Of a stretch of DNA of 64,000 nucleotides, positions 14,426 to 23,168 are shown one piece after another. Below the pieces are notes generated by a model. The model saw nothing but the letters and a program-made list of their open reading frames with translations. It was not told the origin of the DNA and searched no databases. Source of the DNA: Hespellia stercorisuis DSM 15480 (GTDB lineage: Bacteria; Bacillota; Clostridia; Lachnospirales; Lachnospiraceae); contig NZ_FQZY01000014.1 in assembly GCF_900142165.1 (NCBI RefSeq), positions 1-64,000 on the forward strand, written 5' to 3'. Both the position numbers and the translations under genes were made by a program. How positions within the stretch are numbered: the first letter of the stretch is position 1; each line of letters starts with the position of its first letter.

Positions 14426-15643
14426 ATGGCAGTCAAAGAGAGAATGTCGGGAAATGAAGCAGTTGCATACGCGATGAAGCAAGTGAATCCGGATGTCATG
14501 CCGGCATTTCCAATCACTCCTTCTACGGAGTTACCACAGTTTGTTGCAAATTATATAGCAAATGGGGAGATGGATACAGAATTTATTCCGGTGGAGAGCG
14601 AGCACAGCGCCATGAGTGCGGCAATCGGAGCGTCCGCTGCGGGAGCGAGAACCATGACGGCTACATCTTCAGCAGGACTTGCCCTCATGTGGGAGGTCAT
14701 TTACGTGGCGGCTTCTACGAGAGTGCCGATCACCATGGCGGTGGTGAACCGTGCCCTGACCGGACCGCTGAATATCAACTGCGAGCACTCGGACAGTATG
14801 GGCGCCAGAGATTCGGGCTGGCTGCAGATTTATGCGGAGAACAATCAGGAGGCTTACGATAACTTCCTGCAGGCATACCGCATTGCGGAGCACAAGGATG
14901 TCATGCTGCCGATCATGATCTGCCAGGATGGCTTTATCACCAGCCATGCGGTGGAGAACATCGAGTTGATCGAGGATGAAAAGGTGAAACCGTTCGTGGG
15001 CGAATACCACCCGGAGCATTTTCTGCTTAATCCCAGGGAGTCCATGGCAGTTGGCGCTTACGCGGTGTCAAACTACTGCATGGAGGCAAAGAAGGCGCAC
15101 GCTGAGGCTATGAAGAATGCCAAGCAGGTGATTCTGGATGTGGCGAAGGAATTTGCGGAAATCTCAGGCCGGGAGTACGGTCTGTTTGAGGAATATAAGT
15201 TAGAAGATGCGGACTACGCCATCGTTGCGATTGGTTCGGCGTGCGGAACGGCGAAGGATGCTATCGACAAGCTACGGGAACAGGGTGTGAAGGCCGGGCT
15301 CCTGAAGGTGCGCGTATTTCGGCCATTCCCCGCGGAGGAGATGGTGGAGGCGCTGAAGAACTGTAAGTCCATTGCGATTATGGACCGCTGCGAGAGCTAC
15401 AGCTCACAGGGAGGACCGCTCGGTGCGGAACTGATGGCGGCACTGTTCCGGGGCAAGAGCAAGGCGGAGGCGGTCAATATTGTCTACGGCTTATCTGGAA
15501 GAGATATTCGTGTGGAAGATGTGGAGAAGATTTTTGCTGACCTCGCTGACATTGCGGAACACGGCGTGGGTAACACCTCCACCGGAGATGTCACAAGTAA
15601 TGGAGCGGGTGATACATACAGATACTTAGGACTCAGAGAATAG
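14426..15643 (+). CDS. porA: 2-oxoacid (probably pyruvate):ferredoxin oxidoreductase, alpha subunit
   Basis: The 405-residue alpha subunit starts with the pyrimidine-binding region typical of the family (MSGNEAVAYAMKQ, then AFPITPSTELPQ at about 28-39). It contains EHSAMSAAIGASAAGARTMTATSSAGLALM (quoted in parts: EHSAMSA, ATSSAGLALM), where the Glu activates TPP. The C-terminal domain II has RVFRPFPAEE and the MDRCESYSSQGGPLG segment. It partners the beta subunit encoded downstream. AAGGAGG precedes its ATG, which lies one base after the porD stop. A Thr/Gly/Ser-rich C-terminal tail of ~20 residues (NTSTGDVTSNG) is slightly longer than in most PorA proteins. Confidence 0.93.
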   Translation: MAVKERMSGNEAVAYAMKQVNPDVMPAFPITPSTELPQFVANYIANGEMDTEFIPVESEHSAMSAAIGASAAGARTMTATSSAGLALMWEVIYVAASTRVPITMAVVNRALTGPLNINCEHSDSMGARDSGWLQIYAENNQEAYDNFLQAYRIAEHKDVMLPIMICQDGFITSHAVENIELIEDEKVKPFVGEYHPEHFLLNPRESMAVGAYAVSNYCMEAKKAHAEAMKNAKQVILDVAKEFAEISGREYGLFEEYKLEDADYAIVAIGSACGTAKDAIDKLREQGVKAGLLKVRVFRPFPAEEMVEALKNCKSIAIMDRCESYSSQGGPLGAELMAALFRGKSKAEAVNIVYGLSGRDIRVEDVEKIFADLADIAEHGVGNTSTGDVTSNGAGDTYRYLGLRE

Positions 15644-15656
15644 GAGGTGTTAAGAC

Positions 15657-16592
15657 ATGGACAATACATTTAATTTCAAAGAAATACAGGAGAGAGAAGA
15701 CCGCTTAGCACCTGGACACAGAATGTGCGCGGGCTGTGGTGGAACGATCGCAGCAAGAAATGTGCTGAAGGCAATTCATCCGGGGGATCGGGCGGTCATC
15801 GGCAACGCGACCGGATGTCTGGAGGTATCTACTTTCATGTATCCGTATACGGCATATGAGGACAGCTACATTCACACTGCATTTGAAAATGCGGGCGCGA
15901 CTATGAGCGGTGTGGAAACGGCCTACAATGCACTGAAGAAAAAAGGAAAAATAGACGAGACTTATAAATTTATCACCTTTGGCGGTGACGGCGGAACCTA
16001 TGACATCGGTCTGCAGTCCCTGTCGGGTGCGATGGAGCGCGGACATGATATGGTTTATGTCTGTTATGATAACGGTGCGTATATGAATACGGGAATCCAG
16101 CGTTCTTCTGCGACACCGATGTATGCGGATACCACCACCACTCCGGCGGGAAAGGTATCCAACGGAAAGCCGCAGTACCGGAAAGATCTGGCGGCGATCA
16201 TGGCGGCGCACAATATTCCGTATGTGGCGCAGACTACATTTATCGGAAATATGAAGGATTTGTACACTAAGTCCGAGAAGGCGATCTACACGCCGGGACC
16301 GGCATTTCTAAATATCATGGCACCATGTCCGCGTGGCTGGAGATACAATGCACCGGATATCATCGATATCTGCAAGGCGGCAGTGGAAACCTGCTACTGG
16401 CCGATGTTTGAGATTGTTGAGGGCAAGTGGAGCATTTCCTATGAGCCCAAGAACAAGCTGCCGATCGAGGAATTTCTGAAGTCGCAGGGGAGATTCAAGC
16501 ATCTTTTCAAACCGGAGAATGAGCATCTGATTGCTGAGTACCAGGCGGAGGTCGACCGCAGGTGGGAAGAACTGCGGGCGAGATGTGAATAA
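15657..16592 (+). CDS. porB: 2-oxoacid (probably pyruvate):ferredoxin oxidoreductase, beta (TPP) subunit
   Basis: The 311-residue beta subunit binds thiamine pyrophosphate and the proximal [4Fe-4S] cluster. Visible features are HRMCAGCGG near residue 22 (two cluster Cys), GNATGCLEVST (third Cys), and the TPP/Mg motif GDGGTYDIGLQS followed by DNGAYMNTG. A fourth Cys is present in APCPRGW. Together with porC, porD and porA it completes the four-subunit enzyme. TAGGAGGTG precedes the ATG. The operon ends about 140 bases downstream at a hairpin terminator, behind a tandem repeat. Confidence 0.94.
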   Translation: MDNTFNFKEIQEREDRLAPGHRMCAGCGGTIAARNVLKAIHPGDRAVIGNATGCLEVSTFMYPYTAYEDSYIHTAFENAGATMSGVETAYNALKKKGKIDETYKFITFGGDGGTYDIGLQSLSGAMERGHDMVYVCYDNGAYMNTGIQRSSATPMYADTTTTPAGKVSNGKPQYRKDLAAIMAAHNIPYVAQTTFIGNMKDLYTKSEKAIYTPGPAFLNIMAPCPRGWRYNAPDIIDICKAAVETCYWPMFEIVEGKWSISYEPKNKLPIEEFLKSQGRFKHLFKPENEHLIAEYQAEVDRRWEELRARCE

Positions 16593-16608
16593 GACGGTAC
16601 GGAAGATA

Positions 16609-16720
16609 GTGTGAAAGGCAGTGTGAGAGAACGTCAAAAGGCAGTGTGAAAGAAAGTTCAAAAACAGTGTGAGAGAAAGTTCAAAAGACAGTATGACAGA
16701 AAGTGTAAAAGACAGAATGA
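16609..16720 (+). repeat. Degenerate 12/24-bp tandem repeat behind porB
   Basis: GTGTGAAAG-like 12-base half units alternate with GTTCAAAAGACA-like ones. Unit starts fall at 16609, 16621, 16644, 16667, 16691 and 16715 (spacing 12, 23, 23, 24, 24). The reading frames are closed, so it is not coding. It lies in the porB 3' untranslated region, directly before the terminator. Confidence 0.8.
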
Positions 16721-16728
16721 GGGAAGAG

Positions 16729-16758
16729 GGATTGTCACGAAAGTGGCAGTCCTTTTTT
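16729..16758 (+). terminator. Intrinsic terminator of the por operon
   Basis: GGATTGTCAC pairs with GTGGCAGTCC around a GAAA tetraloop, followed by six T. Confidence 0.92.
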
Positions 16759-16973
16759 CGGTTTGTATGTCGAAGCAGAGGAAAGCGGTAAGAGAAATGT
16801 TTTGGAGAAATTCACAGCGTGAATTTATGATCTTGTAATTACAAAAGAATGGGTGGCTGCATATGCTAAAAGAAGGAAAAAAGAATTACCGCAATTTTCA
16901 AGCTGATGCCGGCAGGTGCTTTGAGCTGCACACTCCTGTCCTGGACAGCAGAGGGGAAAACGGGGAGGACGCC

Positions 16974-18299
16974 ATGAATCAGAGCCCGTATATCACGTAT
17001 GCACCAAATGTTACGAAGGAGATGTACGAAGCTGCTTACTGGCTTCGAAAATGTGACGGGCCGGAGTATCTGCTGATGGACAAAAAAGAAATCGACCGGT
17101 TTAATGCGGAGATCCTGCATAAAAAGGCTCTTGTCAATGACATTTGGAAGATGGCCACGGAATTTGATGGGACAAAGCGAAAAATGAAATGGGCGGAGCA
17201 GGAACCGCTGGAGGATCCGGTGTATCGTACAGGGAAGAAACTGCGGAAGGAGGATTTCGCAGAATATCAGAAGAACATTCTGGATATGGAGAGCAGGGAG
17301 AGGCAGCAGATGCGGTATGGAATCTGTGTCAGACGTGCGGATATCAAGATATGGCCGGAGCCCGATATTGTGTCGGCGGATGCGGCAGACATTTACTATG
17401 ATAAGTTTCAGGTGACGGCTGCCCGGGTCAACACTCCTGTGCTCATTGACGGGGAGACGGCGGATGGAACATTTTACCATGTGATCATGTATGACTATGA
17501 GGGGTGGGGGAAAAGGGAGCATTTTGCGGTCTGCCCGAATCGGGACACCTGGATGAAAGCGCAGCAGATGAAGGATTTTCTTGTGGTGACTGTTCCGAGA
17601 CTGCGAATAGAGCAGTGCCGCCAGAATCAGAATGGCATCCGAACGGGAGAGGAACTGACCATGGGGACGAAGGTACGTCTGCTGCGGGTGGGGGAAGTGG
17701 AAAAAACAGAATTGGCACAATGCACATGGGGCTGCTATGTGGCGGAGCTTCCAGCTGTGAAAAAGGATGGAACCTATCAGAACGTCTATGTGACGATCCC
17801 GGAAAATGCGGGGGTGCATGAAGGCTATCTGCCTTACACGACGAAAAATGTGCTGAAAACGGCGGAACAGTTTCTGGGGAACTGCTATGGATGGGGCGGG
17901 ATGTTTGATTCAGTGGACTGCTCCCAACTGGTACAGGAGGTCTACAGCTGTTTTGGGCTGCAGTTGCCGAGGGATGCAGGCAGTCAGGCAGAGGCTCCCG
18001 GGATACGTGTGAAATTTTCACCTGATATGACGGAAGAAGAGCGTGGCAGTATGTTGGATGCGCTCCCGCCCGGAAGTGCGCTGTTTTTTCCCGGTCATAC
18101 GATGATCTACCTGGGAAAAGAGAAAGAAGAATACTATGTGCTCAGTTCCGTCGGTTCTCTGAGGCTGCCGGGAGAGAAAGCGGTCAGAGAAGTACGGAGC
18201 GTAATTATTAATAATCTGTCCGTGCAGAGGCGGAACGGAAACACATGGAAGGAGGAATTGACAGACGCTGTAGTTTACGTTTCACCCGCCCGGATCTGA
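16974..18299 (+). CDS. SH3-domain / NlpC-P60 family cysteine peptidase, YkfC-like
   Basis: The 441-residue protein has no signal peptide. The middle (about 110-285) looks like two bacterial SH3-type domains. The C terminus (about 290-420) is NlpC/P60, with the catalytic Cys in DCSQLVQEVY (about 316) and His in GHTMIYLG (about 375). This layout matches YkfC-type gamma-D-glutamyl-L-diamino acid endopeptidases that recycle cell-wall peptides. Without an export signal it would act in the cytoplasm. I prefer the ATG at 16974 because GGGGAGG ends five bases before it. An in-frame ATG at 16863 would add 37 residues but has a poorer site. It stands alone after the por terminator. Confidence 0.8.
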   Translation: MNQSPYITYAPNVTKEMYEAAYWLRKCDGPEYLLMDKKEIDRFNAEILHKKALVNDIWKMATEFDGTKRKMKWAEQEPLEDPVYRTGKKLRKEDFAEYQKNILDMESRERQQMRYGICVRRADIKIWPEPDIVSADAADIYYDKFQVTAARVNTPVLIDGETADGTFYHVIMYDYEGWGKREHFAVCPNRDTWMKAQQMKDFLVVTVPRLRIEQCRQNQNGIRTGEELTMGTKVRLLRVGEVEKTELAQCTWGCYVAELPAVKKDGTYQNVYVTIPENAGVHEGYLPYTTKNVLKTAEQFLGNCYGWGGMFDSVDCSQLVQEVYSCFGLQLPRDAGSQAEAPGIRVKFSPDMTEEERGSMLDALPPGSALFFPGHTMIYLGKEKEEYYVLSSVGSLRLPGEKAVREVRSVIINNLSVQRRNGNTWKEELTDAVVYVSPARI

Positions 18300-18313
18300 C
18301 CGTTCCGTCAATC

Positions 18314-18544
18314 TTATTCATCGAATACGACGGTTGCATAAAATCCGCGCGGTGTCCGTTCGATAGACTTGACGACACCCTCCCGGGTGGTGAGCCGCTC
18401 GCGGCTGACAAAGTTAGCACTCATGGCCAGCGCAGGCTCGATGGTGTAATAATAGGAAGAGGGCAGCTTTCCCTCACTGATGTTGACCTTGTCACCCTCG
18501 GCCAGAAGACCCTGGCGCTCCATTTTGAAATCCATTTCTCTCAT
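18314..18544 (-). CDS. Small conserved-looking protein of unknown function
   Basis: The 76-residue protein starts at an ATG (18544) about eleven bases behind AAAGGAGA. Composition and spacing suggest a small beta-rich domain: GDKVNISEGKLPSSYYYT in the first half, then a segment around SRERLTTREGVVKSIERT, ending FYATVVFDE. I recall similar small proteins in Lachnospiraceae but cannot name a family. It faces the NlpC/P60 gene tail to tail, with only 14 bases between the stop codons and no terminator visible. A longer in-frame extension upstream to 18646 runs into the tRNA terminator region and is not likely to be used. Confidence 0.6.
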   Translation of the reverse strand: MREMDFKMERQGLLAEGDKVNISEGKLPSSYYYTIEPALAMSANFVSRERLTTREGVVKSIERTPRGFYATVVFDE

Positions 18545-18588
18545 AATGATACACTCTCCTTTGTACATAGTTGTTGAGCGGATGCATG

Positions 18589-18610
18589 AAAAGGCGGGCT
18601 TTGCCCGCGG
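18589..18610 (-). terminator. Intrinsic terminator of tRNA-Gly
   Basis: On the minus strand GCGGGC-AAA-GCCCGC is followed by CTTTT. A second hairpin (GTGCTTT/AAAGCAC, 18622-18644) lies nearer the tRNA. Together they separate tRNA-Gly from the small gene downstream. Confidence 0.7.
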
Positions 18611-18650
18611 CATCTGCGTGGGTGCTTTCGTATATTTAAAGCACAAAAAA

Positions 18651-18721
18651 AGCAGATGACGGGAATCGAACCCGCCTCACCAGCTTGGGAAGCTGGAGTT
18701 CTACCAATGAACTACATCTGC
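18651..18721 (-). tRNA. tRNA-Gly (CCC)
   Basis: On the minus strand, acceptor arms GCAGATG and CATCTGC pair perfectly. The anticodon stem CCAGC/GCTGG encloses TTCCCAA, giving anticodon CCC. The T-loop reads GGTTCGATTCC. It is a single gene outside the main tRNA cluster. Confidence 0.95.
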
Positions 18722-18749
18722 ATGAATGGTATTATAACACAATTTTTGG

Positions 18750-18808
18750 AAAAGTGCAATTGGGGACGTAGCAAAATGTCATTTTGCTACGTCCCCAATT
18801 GCACTTTT
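18750..18808. repeat. 59-bp perfect palindrome (REP-like element)
   Basis: Bases 18750-18778 are the exact reverse complement of 18780-18808, with a single T at the centre. The core is GGGGACGTAGC/GCTACGTCCCC. A further TGTCCCCAAT follows at about 18813. It lies between the tRNA-Gly gene and the ABC exporter, has no T-tract, and looks like a repetitive extragenic palindrome rather than a terminator. Confidence 0.85.
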
Positions 18809-18915
18809 GACCTGTCCCCAATAAAACAGACGACAAAACAGATCGCTTTCTAAGTGAAATATGATATAATTACTATAACAGAATACCAGGGTCCGGAGGA
18901 GATTTCAGGAGTGTT

Positions 18916-19656
18916 ATGCCCGGACAATCAGAATGGAAAGGATCAGTGCCTATGGAAGCTTTCGTTAAATTAGATGGGATCACAAAGGTATATAAGATGG
19001 GTGAAGTAGAGATTCACGCAGTGGATGGGATTGATTTTGAAATTGGAAGGGGCGAGCTGGTTGTGATTGTTGGCCCGAGTGGTGCAGGGAAGACGACGGT
19101 GCTCAATATTCTGGGCGGAATGGACACTGCGACGGGCGGAAAAATCAGTGTGGATGGGCAGGATATTACATCCTACAATGCGAGACAGCTGACGGAATAC
19201 CGCCGGGAGGATATCGGATTTGTTTTTCAGTTCTACAATCTGGTTCCGAACCTGACTGCCTTGGAGAATGTGGAACTGGCGCTGCAGATATGCAAAGAGC
19301 CGCTGGATGCGAGGGAAGTACTCGAGGAGGTAGGCTTGGGCGACCGGGTTGATAATTTCCCGGCGCAGCTGTCGGGCGGAGAGCAGCAGCGGGTATCAAT
19401 CGCGAGAGCACTGGCCAAAAACCCAAAGCTCCTGCTGTGTGATGAGCCCACGGGAGCGCTGGATTATAATACCGGAAAATCGATTTTGAAATTACTGCAG
19501 GATATGTGCCGGGAGCGTGGCATGACGGTTATCATCATCACGCACAATCAGGCGCTCGCACCGATGGCAGACCGTTTGATCAAAATCAAGAACGGAAAGG
19601 TATCGAGCATGGTCAGAAATGACAGTCCAGAGTCCATTGATTCCATAGAGTGGTAG
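18916..19656 (+). CDS. ABC transporter ATP-binding protein, MacB/LolD type
   Basis: The 246-residue ATPase has Walker [10 protein letters not shown] (about 53-61), the Q-loop in [11 protein letters not shown], signature LSGGEQQR (about 152-159), Walker [13 protein letters not shown] and the H-loop ITHN. The DEPTGALD and FQFYNL segments place it in the MacB/LolD/BceA exporter group. It energises the permease encoded next. A start at 18916 has AGGAG four bases upstream; an ATG at 18952 (MEAFVKLDG) is an alternative with AAAGGA eleven bases ahead. TATAAT at 18865-18870 is a good -10, but the -35 is weak. The stop lies 14 bases before the permease start. Confidence 0.94.
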   Translation: MPGQSEWKGSVPMEAFVKLDGITKVYKMGEVEIHAVDGIDFEIGRGELVVIVGPSGAGKTTVLNILGGMDTATGGKISVDGQDITSYNARQLTEYRREDIGFVFQFYNLVPNLTALENVELALQICKEPLDAREVLEEVGLGDRVDNFPAQLSGGEQQRVSIARALAKNPKLLLCDEPTGALDYNTGKSILKLLQDMCRERGMTVIIITHNQALAPMADRLIKIKNGKVSSMVRNDSPESIDSIEW

Positions 19657-19670
19657 TGCGGGAGAAAAAT

Positions 19671-22600
19671 ATGAAGAAAAAAGCGTTGAGAAAAGATTTT
19701 TATATGGAAATCCGAAAAAGTCTGAGCCGCTTTTTGTCGATTTTTTTTATCGTGGCAATCGGCGTGGCATTCTTTTCCGGGATCCGTTCTACAGAGCCGG
19801 ATATGCGTTACTCGGGAGATGCCTATTTTGACGGGCAGAATCTGATGGATGTCAAGGTTGTCAGCACGCTGGGACTCACGGAGGACGATGTGAAGGCAGT
19901 CGGGGCTGTGGACGGCATCCAGAAGGTGGAGGCGGGATACTCGGTGGATGCGCTGTGCAATGTCAATGACAGCGAGAAGGTTGTGCACATCACTTCAATA
20001 CTTCCGTCCATGAACCAGCTGGTGGTGGAAAAAGGGCGGCTGCCAAAGAAGCAGAATGAGTGTGTTGTGGACGTGGATTTTATCGCGGGGAGCGATTACA
20101 AAATCGGAGACACGATCCGGTTCACAGAAGGAAATGATAAGAATATCAAGGATACATTGAAGACGGATCAGTACAAGATCGTTGGTCTGGTGAGCAGTCC
20201 GTGTTATATTTCTTTTTACCGGGGAAGCAGCAGCATCGGAACCGGAACGGTCGGCGGATTTGTGGCGGTTCCAGAAAAAAGCTTTGATTCGGAGGTCTAC
20301 ACAGAGCTGTACGCGACGGTGGACGGCGCCAAAAGTCTGACGGCATTTACGGATGGGTACAATGACCGGGTAGAGGAAGTTCTGGATCATGTAAAGGAAA
20401 TCAAGGAAGAACGCCAGACCGCGCGGTACGATGAAGTGGTAGATGAGGCAAACGAAGAACTTGACAAGGCAAAAAAAGAATTGTCGGATGCAAAATCTGA
20501 GGCGGACGAAAAACTGGCAGATGCCAAAGCCAAACTGGATGACGGGCGGCAGCAGCTGGAGGATGCCAAACAGAAGATTGCGGACGGAAAACAGACGATT
20601 GCGGAAAATACCAGACAGTTATATGCGAAGCAGGCGGAACTGGATGACAGCCAGGCAGAACTGAGTGCAAAGCAGGAAGAGCTGTATGCCAATCAGGATG
20701 AACTAAATGGGAATCAGGCAGAGTTGAGTGCACAGCAGGCGGAGCTGATGGCAAAACAGAATGAACTGAGTGCAGGTCAGGCAGAACTGGACGAAAAGTC
20801 AGCAGGGCTTCAGGCGGGAATCGAGCAGCTGAATCAGCAGGCGGATGCAGTGGAACAGATGAAAGAACAGTACGCCGCGCTGGAGGCCGGTGGGGCGACT
20901 GACCCGGTAACGCTGCAGACAATGGCGCTCCTGAAAGCCCAGATCGATGCGGCAGAACCGCAGATCCAGACGACCCGGACCCAGCTGGATGAGGCTGGTG
21001 CCCAGATTCAGGCAGCGCAGGCTCAGATTGATGCGGGTCAGGCCCAAATCAATGATGGTCAGGCCCAGATCGATGACGGTCAGGCTCAGATCAACGCGGG
21101 TCAGGCCCAGATTGACGATGGGCAGGCTCAGATCAATGCGGGTCAGGCCCAGATTGACGACGGGCAGAATCAGATCAACGATGGATGGGCAAAGATTGAG
21201 ACAGCTAAAGCAGAGCTGGCGAGCGGAGAGACAGAGATTGCGGAGAATGAGAAGAAGTTGAATGACGCTCAGGCAGAATATGATAATGCAAAGGCTGAGG
21301 CAGACGAAAAGATTGCGGATGCGGAGAAAAAGCTGGCAGACGGACAAGACGAGATAGAGAAAATCGACCATGCCAAATGGTATATCTACGACCGGAGCAC
21401 CCTGACTGAATACGATGGTTACGGGGAAAATGCAGACCGTATGCGCGCGATCGGCAAGGTGTTCCCGGTACTCTTCTTTCTGGTGGCGGCGCTGATCAGT
21501 CTGACGACCATGACCAGAATGGTGGAGGAGCAGAGAACCCAGATCGGTACGCTCAAAGCATTAGGCTACGGCAAAGGCGCCATCGCGTTCAAGTATCTCG
21601 GCTATGCATTTATTGCAACCATGGGCGGATGTATTACCGGAGTGCTGATCGGAGAAAAGATATTCCCATACATCATCATTGTTGCCTACGGAATTATGTA
21701 CCAGCATATGAATATCGTGCTGGCACCATACAATATGTACTATGCGGCGATGGCGACGGCGGCTGCCATGGGATGTACCATTGTGGCGACCACGTTTGCG
21801 TGCTACAAAGAACTGCGCGCCCAGCCGGCAGAGTTGATGAGACCGCCGGCACCGAAGAATGGAAAACGTGTTTTTATGGAGCGGCTGCCATTTATATGGA
21901 AACATCTGAGTTTTATCTGGAAAGCGACGATCCGGAATCTGATCCGCTATAAGAAACGGTTTTTTATGACTGTATTCGGAATCGGCGGCTGTATGGCGCT
22001 GCTGCTGGTCGGATTCGGACTGAAGGATTCCATTTTCGACATTGCACTGCTTCAGTACAATGAGATTCAGGTATATGACGGTATGGTGATCGTAAAAGAT
22101 GAAGCTTCTGATGCGGTACGCAGCAAGCTGCACGACGTACTCAGCAACAACAAGGATGTGAAGGGGGCGGCACAGACACTGCTCACACAGGTTACCGTGG
22201 AGCATGGCAGCAAGGAAAAAGAAATCTACCTGAACGTGCCGGAGAAGGTGGATTCATTTTCAGATTACGTACGTTTTGAGGATCGTATTACAAAAGAAAA
22301 ATACACTCTGAATGACGATGGGGTCATTATGACAGAAAAGACGGCAAAGCAGCTCGATGTGAAGGCAGGCGACACCATTATTGTTCAGGATGATGTCAAG
22401 GGGGAACTCAAGGTAAAGGTCACCACGATCTGTGAGAACTATATTGGTCACTACATTTATATGACACCGGGGCTGTATGAAAATCTGTACGGAAAAGAAC
22501 CATTATATAATGCGGACTATTTTGAACTGAAGAAGTTTGACAAAGCGACACTGCGAAAGACCGGAGAAGCTGCATTGGACGAGGACGCGGCACTGGGTGT

Positions 22601-23051
22601 GAGCTACACGAGCGATGTGGAGGAGCAGCTGGATGACATGCTGGCAAGCCTGAATATCGTACTCGTGGTGCTGATCATCTCGGCCGGAATGCTTGCATTT
22701 GTAGTGCTGTATAACCTGAACAATATCAACATCACGGAGCGGAAGAGGGAACTCGCGACACTGAAAGTGCTGGGCTTTTATGACAAAGAGGTTTCGTCTT
22801 ATGTGTACCGGGAAAATGTTGTTCTGACCTTTGTGGGTGCGGGATTCGGCGCGCTGCTCGGAAGGGTTCTGCACCGGTTCATCATTGTGACGGTGGAGAT
22901 TGACAATTGTATGTTCGGCCGGAATATTGATTTCAGCAGCTATATTTACAGCGTACTGATCACGGTCGCTTTCTCTCTGTTTGTCAACTGGGTGATGTAT
23001 TATAAACTAAAGAAGATCAACATGGTAGAATCACTAAAAAGCGTGGAATAA
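19671..23051 (+). CDS. ABC transporter permease with two FtsX/MacB domains and a large extracytoplasmic coiled coil
   Basis: The 1126-residue permease has one N-terminal membrane helix (about 18-40) and an extracytoplasmic MacB-like domain (to about 235). A very long coiled coil (about 243-565) follows, then three helices of a first FtsX domain, an inner extracellular domain and a second FtsX domain with four helices at the C terminus. The coil contains many A-x-L-x-x-K heptads and, from about 450 to 505, strictly repeated IDDGQAQ/INAGQAQ heptads encoded by 21-bp tandem repeats. The ATG at 19671 was chosen (GCGGGAG five bases upstream); an earlier in-frame GTG overlaps the previous gene. The substrate is unknown. 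The neighbouring two-component system suggests a response to envelope stress or peptides. Confidence 0.9.
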   Translation: MKKKALRKDFYMEIRKSLSRFLSIFFIVAIGVAFFSGIRSTEPDMRYSGDAYFDGQNLMDVKVVSTLGLTEDDVKAVGAVDGIQKVEAGYSVDALCNVNDSEKVVHITSILPSMNQLVVEKGRLPKKQNECVVDVDFIAGSDYKIGDTIRFTEGNDKNIKDTLKTDQYKIVGLVSSPCYISFYRGSSSIGTGTVGGFVAVPEKSFDSEVYTELYATVDGAKSLTAFTDGYNDRVEEVLDHVKEIKEERQTARYDEVVDEANEELDKAKKELSDAKSEADEKLADAKAKLDDGRQQLEDAKQKIADGKQTIAENTRQLYAKQAELDDSQAELSAKQEELYANQDELNGNQAELSAQQAELMAKQNELSAGQAELDEKSAGLQAGIEQLNQQADAVEQMKEQYAALEAGGATDPVTLQTMALLKAQIDAAEPQIQTTRTQLDEAGAQIQAAQAQIDAGQAQINDGQAQIDDGQAQINAGQAQIDDGQAQINAGQAQIDDGQNQINDGWAKIETAKAELASGETEIAENEKKLNDAQAEYDNAKAEADEKIADAEKKLADGQDEIEKIDHAKWYIYDRSTLTEYDGYGENADRMRAIGKVFPVLFFLVAALISLTTMTRMVEEQRTQIGTLKALGYGKGAIAFKYLGYAFIATMGGCITGVLIGEKIFPYIIIVAYGIMYQHMNIVLAPYNMYYAAMATAAAMGCTIVATTFACYKELRAQPAELMRPPAPKNGKRVFMERLPFIWKHLSFIWKATIRNLIRYKKRFFMTVFGIGGCMALLLVGFGLKDSIFDIALLQYNEIQVYDGMVIVKDEASDAVRSKLHDVLSNNKDVKGAAQTLLTQVTVEHGSKEKEIYLNVPEKVDSFSDYVRFEDRITKEKYTLNDDGVIMTEKTAKQLDVKAGDTIIVQDDVKGELKVKVTTICENYIGHYIYMTPGLYENLYGKEPLYNADYFELKKFDKATLRKTGEAALDEDAALGVSYTSDVEEQLDDMLASLNIVLVVLIISAGMLAFVVLYNLNNINITERKRELATLKVLGFYDKEVSSYVYRENVVLTFVGAGFGALLGRVLHRFIIVTVEIDNCMFGRNIDFSSYIYSVLITVAFSLFVNWVMYYKLKKINMVESLKSVE
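21030..21186 (+). repeat. 21-bp in-frame tandem repeat encoding IxxGQAQ heptads
   Basis: About seven copies of a 21-base unit (consensus start GGTCAGGCCCAGAT) alternate between codons for D-D-G and N-A-G. Each unit is exactly one coiled-coil heptad of the permease. Such an array can gain or lose heptads by slippage without breaking the frame. Confidence 0.85.
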
Positions 23052-23168
23052 AGGGCTACCGTCACAAAACAAACATAATTATCTGATAGTATAACCATTG
23101 AGAGTAAGTGTCTGCACCGGAAAAACAGCAGACAGATGTAAATAAACAGACGAAAGAGAGGAGCAGCA

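Noticed and set aside
18622-18644. GTGCTTT/AAAGCAC hairpin as a plus-strand terminator
   Set aside because: On the plus strand it is followed by A's rather than T's; it belongs with the minus-strand tRNA-Gly transcript.
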